This document shows positions 57,201 to 64,000 of a stretch of 64,000 nt of DNA, piece by piece (the stretch's first letter is position 1; each line of letters starts with the position of its first letter). The stretch comes from Phorcus lineatus (Eukaryota; Mollusca; Gastropoda; Trochida; Trochidae). The DNA lies in NCBI GenBank assembly GCA_921293015.1, contig OV121087.1, positions 3,484,501 through 3,548,500 of the forward strand, given 5' to 3'. A program made the translations under genes and the position numbers. The notes below the pieces were generated by a model. The model saw only the letters and a program-made list of their open reading frames with translations. It did not search any database and was not told where the DNA came from.

Positions 57201-58570
57201 AGGCATGTGATTTATACTCATTAAGAAAGGAAAGGGCCATACAAGCTCAATAGTCTTATTCCTCCATCGAATACGAAGTTACACAAATACTAATTAAATA
57301 ATTGATACATGTTAATTGATACAGTAGGTATCACTTATTTGTTGTTGTAACGCATGTGATGTTATATTTTGTTGGAAACTTAACTTCATAAGTATATTAT
57401 TATATTCATCATCTTGCATTTAGTGTATGTTATGTGTTTTATATCAATAATAAGATGGAATTTAGCAAATTACTTTGTATAGTTTTAAAAACATGTATGT
57501 ATCAATTGTTTTTTGGAGCTTTTTGCATTTTGCTGGGTATTGTCTTTCCTGTATTGTGTATTTAATAAAGGCAACGAAACCCAAACTCTCTTCGGTTTTT
57601 ACTTGTCCAAATTTCCGTGCTGCAAGTGAAGAAAGAATAAATAAAATCCCCAGACATCATTTTCTTGTATTCTCTTTTATTCTTTATAAAATTTATACAA
57701 AAGAAATAATTTTCAAACTAGTCAGAAACTCCACAGTTCTAAGAATGAATACTGTAGCAGTTTTGAGTTGGTATTTCTGTTGCCGTCCAATCTGTGGCCG
57801 TTTCCACCAACGTGTTGTCTCATTTTAGACTATAACCCATGTAATATTTTAAAAAATCAAACGTCTAATATAAAGAACAGAAATGAAACGTGTATATGTA
57901 GATTAAAAAAGGTAAATATTATCTAATACGTTTACTAATTTACGCTGTTGGTAAATATCAATCATTGATCTATACCACCAAATGTTGATATCCCTCTGCA
58001 AAGTGTGTCTGAGTCTTTTATTTCTCATCAAATAGTTGAAACGTTTTGTAGATAACAGAAATGATTCTTTTACTCTAATCAAGACCAAGGATTATATAAA
58101 CTAAAACTTTCTAATTATTTGAGCGTGAGAGCTGTTATATTATCACAACCAACCACATCATGCATAAAAGTACCCCTTCATATCTCAACATGCACTTTGA
58201 TGCATTTTATGTCTTTGTATACCTTCGCATCTGTCATCGTTGTACACCATATCAAATGGAAGCGATCCATTTCGCGACTTTGATGTATTTACCTTTGAAG
58301 CAGTCAAGACCCTTTAATTTGCTTTTTCCGTATCCGACATTTTGGATTAAAATTTCAATTTAAATTTGATTGAATTTACTTGCTTTACCTGTTGTCGTGG
58401 TCTTGAGGTGTTGAGACGCTCTTGGCATCACTAGTACTATTACTAGGGAGAAAGCTGTTCACGTTATTCTGATTGACATTAAGTATCCAGTTATACAATA
58501 AACTGCTCAACAGATGGTGGTAATAGGATTTTAATATTTTAATTACCTACTGACAGAAATTAAGGTAAAT
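54226..58570. other. Long AT-rich intergenic stretch
   Basis: No gene or element recognised. The frames at 57475-57828 (plus) and 55328-55528 (minus) have no domain or splice support. Confidence 0.45.
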
Positions 58571-59504
58571 TCTTTGTATACATGAGCGGTGCAGCATTAT
58601 GCCTTTGCAAACATGAGTGGTGCAGCATTGTATCTTTGTATACATGAGTGGTGCAGCATTGTGTCTTTGTATACATGAGCGGTGCAGCATTATGCCTTTG
58701 CAAATATGAGTGGTGCAGCATTGTGTCTTTGTATTCATGAGAGGTGCAGCATTGTGTCTTTGTATACATGAGTGGTGCAGCATTGTGTCTGTGTATACAT
58801 GAGTGGTGCAGCATTGTGTCGTTGTATACATGAGCGCTGCAGCATTATGCCTTTGCAAATATGAGTGGTGCAGCATTGTATCTTTGTATACATGAGTGAT
58901 GCAGCATTGTGTCTTTGTATACATGAGCGGTGCAGCATTATGCCTTTGCTAATATGAGTGGTGCAGCATTGTGTCTTTGTATTCATGAGAGGTGCAGCAT
59001 TGTATCTTTTTATATATGAGCGATGCAGCATTGTGTCTTTGTATACATGAGCGGTGCAGCATTATGCCTTTGCAAATATGAGTGGTGCAGCATTGTGTCT
59101 TTGTATTCATGAGAGGTGCAGCATTGTGTCTTTGTATACATGAGTGGTGCAGCATTGTGTCTGTGTATACATGAGTGGTGCAGCATTGTGTCTTTGTATA
59201 CATGAGCGCTGCAGCATTATGCCTTTGCAAATATGAGTGGTGCAGCATTATGCCTTTGCAAACATGAGCCGTGCAGCATTGTGTCTTTGTATACATGAGT
59301 GGTGCAGCATTGTGTCTTTGTATTCATGAGAGGTGCAGCATTGTGTCGTTGAATAAATGAGTGGTGCAGCATTGTGTCTTTGTATACATGAGCGCTACAG
59401 CATTATGCCTTTGCAAACATGAGTGGTGCAGCATTGTGTCTTTGCATACATGAGCGGTGCAGCATTATGCCTTTGCAAACATTAGTGGTGCAGCATTGTG
59501 TCTC
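58571..59504. repeat. Minisatellite, 31-bp unit, ~30 copies
   Basis: Units tctttgtatacatgagtggt + gcagcattgtg, interspersed with a second subtype cctttgcaaacatgagtggt + gcagcattatg and a third with 'gtattcatgagaggt'. The minus-strand unit has no stop codon in any frame, so long frames (58547-58924, 58949-59296) arise from the repeat alone. Confidence 0.95.
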
Positions 59505-60068
59505 AGTTTTAACCGCGTAAGTAAAAAAGTAAACGATTTAAAACAGTGATAACCCTCCCCACCCGTCCATTTCGAAATGTAAGTGAAAAGTTCTGAATGA
59601 AGTCTGGTACAAATCTTGAATTGATACAAGGGAGATCTTAGATGCCCACTTCGAGTTTGTCTCTTTAAATACACATTATCATATTGCATTCATAAATCTG
59701 ATTATGCGTCAAACATAAAGAGTAATATAAGACATTTATTGTTTATCTTGTCCATACATTTAATAAAAAATACATAAAATATTTTGATGACAAAGGTCTT
59801 TAAATTCTAAATACGTCTGAGAAGACAATGACGTTAGAGAATGTCGTATCCTTGTTTGATTTTATTATCCTTAAGAGAAATGTTGTTAATATCTATTTAA
59901 GCTCTGACATATCTAAAATTACAATTATATGAGAAAAAAACATCAAAATAACGTCACAAATGATTAAAAGCACAAGGCTATAAGAATATGCGTAACAGCA
60001 GTAAATATATAAACACAAGTTCTATAAAAACAGACATATATATGTCCACATTCACACAAATGTAAATA
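59505..60068. other. Intergenic, nothing recognised
   Basis: AT-rich, no supported feature. Confidence 0.45.
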
Positions 60069-60215
60069 GAGGTTATCATGGTATGTTTTGGGATGGTAAA
60101 TATCCTGCATTAGGAATAAACATTGTATTTTGCGAGCCTTGGCGAGCTAAATACATAGTGTTTATTCCTAATGCAGGATATTTACCATCCCAAAACATAC
60201 GAGAATGATAACCTC
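60069..60215. mobile_element. Long fold-back (inverted repeat), 147 bp
   Basis: The left arm from GAGGTTATCAT (60069) and the right arm ending ATGATAACCTC (60215) are near-perfect inverses over about 65 bases ('gtatgttttgggatggtaaa', 'tatcctgcattaggaataaa'), with a short central 'gcgagccttggcgagc'. It abuts the terminal repeat of the next feature. Confidence 0.85.
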
Positions 60216-61091
60216 TTTATCATACAATGTCAGTCTGCATTCATTTTGCCAAAAAAGGTCTGCCGTCATTACTGGAGCTATAAAAGTTATCTTCAATGTT
60301 CGCATTGATATATGCAAATGAACAGCGCAATGATATCCACGGTAAATTTACATTAAATTAATCCTCCATTCTTTGCCTTTGAGGCAACAGAGTTGTTGTG
60401 TTGGCATGATCTAAATGCTCCAGTTGGTCTTAGAATTTGTTTCTAAATAAAAAAAAAAGGTGTAAAGGTACGTGTAGATTTGAACCCGAAAGCTTTCGCC
60501 TTTGCATTCACACGTACTCAGGCGGCGAGCGTATCTCACTTAGAAAGAGAGTTCCTTCCCTTTTCCAAATGCAAAATTAATGGCAGCTTGTGTAAACGCA
60601 GCGTTACGGATAGATTAACTAATACTTACTCTACTTAATTTCCAAAACCCAATAAATGATGAAAACATGTATGATACATCGAAGCCAAATATGAGGTCAT
60701 TAAACATGTCATTCAATCTGCCTTTGGTTCCCGTGAGTAAAATATAACCCAGTTCATTCATTGAAATAGCTATTTCGGTTGATTTCAACCAGCGATGTAA
60801 TTAAGATATTTTGCACTGCTTAATCATGAACTTCACGAAACAGCTGCACAAAGTCCGTTTGTCATTTCTTCAACTTAATTTTGATGCATTAGATGACGAA
60901 TAATTTGCTGAAGCCATCCGTTTGTGCAGGCATTCCAAATGATAAAGCGTGTGACGTCATAGTAGTTTTCAGAAAAAGTTCCGGCACTTGACCTCTGTAA
61001 TTTGCATCGGTATCCGCATATGACCCCAACGGATATCGAAAATATCCGTTGACTTTATTATGCCGAGAACACTATCCATTGTATGATAAAG
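60215..61091. mobile_element. Putative element with 15-bp terminal inverted repeats
   Basis: CTTTATCATACAATG (60215-60229) and its exact inverse CATTGTATGATAAAG (61077-61091) bound 877 bases. A perfect 10-base hairpin CAACGGATAT...ATATCCGTTG lies at 61027-61051. No transposase frame. Whether it forms a single element with the adjoining fold-back is uncertain. Confidence 0.5.
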
Positions 61092-61886
61092 GAATCTATT
61101 TGGTGATTGTCATGACAAACTATTCGCTGTATAAGGTATCACGAAGAATGGATACCCTTGTTAACAATGTCTCTATATGACTTTGAAAACAGACATGTTG
61201 CTCTCTCTGAAGTCATCGCCATTGTTGTCTAATGATGAGAAAAATTCATAAGAGAATAATCTGTAATACATCTGCAAATCACAGACTTCAAAGGACACAC
61301 TTTTTTCTCAAGAAAATATATATTTGTCACTAATTCTAGCTGAATGTAATGATACATAATATTTCATTTTATCACGAAAATCATTTTCCGTGACATTAAG
61401 TATAAAAAAAACATAAAAATGAGAGCAGTTTCATGAAAGTTTTTGGCACATTGCTTCGGAAATGTATATCATGGAAATATTAAGCCTTTCCATTAAGGCC
61501 CTGTCTGATGAAGGTATAGTGATCGACGAGGCTCATACAGTGGATTTCCCTCGTAGCTCTCTCTGCCAAGTAGTCACTCACAGCTATTCAGCTGCTCTCC
61601 TCCGGGTAGTGCCAATATCATGCGATTCAAAGTCATCGTCCTCCGTTAACATTAGGCGTTATTAGGTAGAGGGGGTAGAAGATGTATCTCGGATGAATAC
61701 AGCCTAATGGACGATGTTTCATTGTCATGTGATCAAATTTATGAGTCATTAGATCATAAAGTGTTCGTAAATGTCAAATATCCTTTATACTTTGATGGGG
61801 GAAGTTTCACTGTTACTAGATCATGTATATCTGTCATAACATTACGAGGTCGCAAGGACACAGTGTTCGCATTGTCCTCCTATCTT
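61092..61886 (-). other. Probable 3' UTR / downstream of the MFSD8-like gene
   Basis: Lies immediately 3' of the minus-strand stop. The plus-strand frames at 61462-61665 and 61707-61976 are antisense to this region or to the exon and have no domains. No polyadenylation signal could be fixed. Confidence 0.4.
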
Positions 61887-62102
61887 TCAGCTGTCGGGAG
61901 GAGTCTGGTAGTCCGCTGTGTATTGACACGGAACGAGTTTCCTGAAGACAGCTATGATGGCGAGAATAGTGACTAGAACGATACCACAAACAATAGCGAA
62001 CACAACCCGGGGTCCTGATGAATAGTAGATCTGCGACACGAAGATCGGGCCGAGAGTTCTAGCTAGACTTCCTGACGCTGTCAACCAGCCCATCCACAAG
62101 CC
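61887..62102 (-). CDS. MFSD8: MFSD8/CLN7-like transporter, terminal exon
   Basis: The acceptor on the minus strand is 'ctattgccag|GGCTTG', phase 0, and the stop is at 61887-61889. Translation: GLWMGWLTASGSLARTLGPI, then FVSQIYYSSGPRVVFAIVCG, then a hydrophobic IVLVTILAIIAVF and a short polar tail. The 'MGWLTASGS.AR.LGP.F.SQ.Y...GPR' string is diagnostic of MFSD8 C-termini in animals, corresponding to the last two membrane helices. MFSD8 is a lysosomal membrane protein of the major facilitator superfamily, reported as an endolysosomal chloride channel and mutated in human CLN7 disease (established knowledge). The tail DYQTPPDS is not conserved as far as I can tell. Upstream exons should lie at higher coordinates, but none was recognised before the window ends. 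Orthology is inferred from one exon. Confidence 0.82.
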   Translation of the reverse strand, partial: GLWMGWLTASGSLARTLGPIFVSQIYYSSGPRVVFAIVCGIVLVTILAIIAVFRKLVPCQYTADYQTPPDS

Positions 62103-62149
62103 CTGGCAATAGATCAGATGAAGTTAGATAGATAGAAAATTTTAAATGT

Positions 62150-62910
62150 GAACGTGGATCAACCATCAAATAACCCTGGGAAATCGTAAGATGAACATGT
62201 ACAAAGAGAAGAGATAACACACTATCAAAATTTTTTTTAAAAATTGACCATGAATTTTCTGAGGCTGTCAACAGACCAAGCAACAGGCTCTGTGGGAAAT
62301 TAGTGCACAACGTAGAAATAAATTCATCGGATAAATAAGGTAGACAGATTATTTTAACAATTACATATTTTTTCTGAGATTGGCCTCTGAGGGTGACAAC
62401 AATGGCGGTCCTGTATGAAAAATGCAAGAAATTAATCATTTTGATAAAAATAAATAAATAAATAATGTTTTTTAAAACATGGACTTCCTGAAATTGTCAA
62501 CAACCCATAAACAGGCTCTTGACAGAAATAATTGCATTATATCATATCACGGTGTTTAAAGTAATATATTTGGGCATGCACAGGAACTTTCCTAGGCAAA
62601 CTTACCACTTTATTGGCTTAACAAAAACCACCAAAGAGCTTGAATTAACGCGAATTTCCTAAACGAATTAAGTTGTAAGAAATTCCGATCAAATAGCTGC
62701 ATGAATGGCTTACTCAAATTAAGGTAGGACAATGCTGATGCAAAACTATGCATATATAGTTAAGAGTGTGATTAAAGGAACCTGGACAGCCAAAGATGAT
62801 ATAGATTAGGCCTGAAAAGGTAGAAAATCATAGACAAAGCTTCCGGACAAAGGTTTGAATGTTATCATTTGGAGCCTGTCAACATCTATTGTCTCAGGAA
62901 ATAAAGGAAC
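62150..62910 (-). repeat. Decayed copies of the MFSD8-like exon 5' end
   Basis: The intron/exon junction of the exon above ('ccag|GGCTTGTGGATGGGCTGG' and 'TTGACAGCGTCAGG' on the minus strand) recurs in degraded form at 62250-62297 (cacag|AGCCTGTTGCTTGGTCTG then TTGACAGCCTCAG) and 62481-62525 (AGCCTGTTTATGGGTTG then TTGACAATTTCAGG). Fainter matches are near 62155-62192, 62385-62420 and 62871-62906. The copy at 62250 still encodes SLLLGLLTASE, but the frame is not followed by transporter sequence. Confidence 0.55.
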
Positions 62911-64000
62911 CTATAAATGCATATGGATAGAGAAACTAATAATAGAAATAATAAAAACTTGAACAAATAACAATACAATTAAGACATTATGAACTGGAAA
63001 CATTCTAACATTACATATACATATCTAATTTCAATACAAAGTGATTCCAATCAAAACTATACAACAAACCACAACATGGCAGTAACAATAGTGATAGAGT
63101 CTTTTCAGGAGGGCAGACCAGGCCTACAAATTAGATGAGTCACATTGTCACAGGCAGTAGTGATATAATCAATACAGTTTGACTAAGTCCTACCAGTTCT
63201 ATATTTCTTCCAACACAAAATATGACAGCATCTCCACTACCACACCCTCATTGAGTAGAGCTGAGAGAAATCGAAAGGAGACATGCCGTCAGTTGGTTTT
63301 TATAACATCATTAATTTTTTTAGTGCACTTGAGTTACTTCAACCTCACCCAAGCACTCATAACCCCTTGCAATCGTATATTTGGTCAGTAAGTGCGTTCT
63401 CCTTATCTTGAAACATATAGTGTTGATGTTCCCATGTAAATAAACAAAGTTATTAAAACATAGCTTAATTACGACCAAACGAGATGATTGATTCTTAATA
63501 ATTTCATTAGGCATCTGTGGAGGTAATTCAATCGTTGTTAACAAAATGTCAGTTGGTCTGAGTTTGGTGGAGAAGATGGTTTCACCTACTAGTATTACGT
63601 TAGCAATAATGTATAGAGCTGACATAAAGTGACCATAGATAACGTCTTTAATAATATGATTTGGTCTACAGTGTTCACTTAAGCATTTAGTGAAGGTCAT
63701 GTGGTTATATAAGATTTCCAAGTGTGAAATTTGGAAAAGCCATTTGCTAACACTGGTTTTGATTGGTCAACCAAAATTTAGATAATCAGTACTGAATTAA
63801 AAGAATATTTATATCAAAGTTTGTATTTGTTGTCAGGCATCATTTTCCATTACCTTAACAAGCATTTGCTGTTGCATCAAATGTTACTATCAGTTTATTC
63901 TTAATCAATCATTCTGAAATCTAGAAGTTTCTCACAGCATAAGTGAGATTTGCCGAAGATTACTTATAGTAAGTTAGTTACAAAAGCGGGTGATGCTTTT
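62911..64000. other. Probable intron or upstream region of the MFSD8-like gene
   Basis: No exon identified. The minus-strand open frame at 63320-63721 (133 codons) contains a hydrophobic stretch (FMSALYIIANVIL) but no motif tying it to MFSD8. Window ends here. Confidence 0.4.

Noticed and set aside
58547-59296. Long Cys/His-rich minus-strand frames
   Set aside because: They are translations of a 31-bp repeat that is stop-free in every minus-strand frame.
61462-61976. Plus-strand frames opposite the MFSD8-like exon and its 3' flank
   Set aside because: No domains; 61707-61976 overlaps the minus-strand coding exon antisense.
63320-63721. 133-codon minus-strand frame, possible upstream MFSD8 exon
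   Set aside because: One hydrophobic stretch only. It has no match to the conserved residues preceding the MGWLTASG exon and no convincing donor in phase 0.

Overview
This is a low-GC, intron-rich, repeat-rich window of an animal nuclear genome. The evidence for a mollusc, probably a gastropod, is the set of tRNA-derived SINEs ending in a 'gcggcgttaaacaccaactcac' type tail, many TA- and TTAA-flanked MITEs, and a Helentron-like element with an internal satellite and a (CATCCGTC)n stretch. The species is an inference and was not tested. There are no bacterial-style operons, and most open reading frames in the window are chance frames in AT-rich or tandemly repeated DNA.

Only two host genes are supported. 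(1) At 35355-40624 (+), six spliced exons encode the C-terminal half of a bHLH-PAS transcription factor. They cover most of the PAS-B domain, a Ser/Thr/Pro-rich linker with a sumoylation-type site and an LxxLL motif, a coiled-coil segment, and a Gln/Asn/Ser/His-rich tail. All internal splice phases agree. It resembles the CLOCK/NPAS2 and Methoprene-tolerant (Met/Gce) branches, and I cannot decide between them. Its bHLH and PAS-A exons were not found. (2) At 61887-62102 (-) is the terminal coding exon of an MFSD8/CLN7-like lysosomal major-facilitator protein.

Layout: 1-4.1 kb holds three minisatellites (40-, ~42- and ~16-bp units). 4.1-17 kb is intergenic with SINE relics, an (AT)n tract and old repeats. 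17.1-19.6 kb is a decayed tandem array with a ~185-bp period. 19.8-25.3 kb has SINEs, a possible promoter and a TA-flanked MITE. 25.3-27.3 kb is a Helentron-like element with a 145-bp satellite. 28.2-31.3 kb is a TTAA element followed by a 47-bp minisatellite split by a second TTAA element. 35.3-41.4 kb is the PAS gene, with a 41-bp intronic minisatellite and a 40-bp-unit repeat in the 3' UTR. 43.8-44.6 kb is a TTAA element with a SINE inside it. 46-48.7 kb has a direct duplication, a fold-back element and a palindromic GATC satellite. 51.1-52.6 kb is a complete but dead Tc1-type transposon. 53.3-54.2 kb is a SINE cluster. 58.6-59.5 kb is a 31-bp minisatellite. 60.1-61.1 kb is a fold-back/TIR element. 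61.9-63 kb is the MFSD8-like exon with decayed copies of its 5' end upstream.

The two genes show no functional link. Most of the unusual structure is repeat biology: arrays preserving unit-level insertion history, apparent transposon footprints, nested elements and exon-derived repeats.
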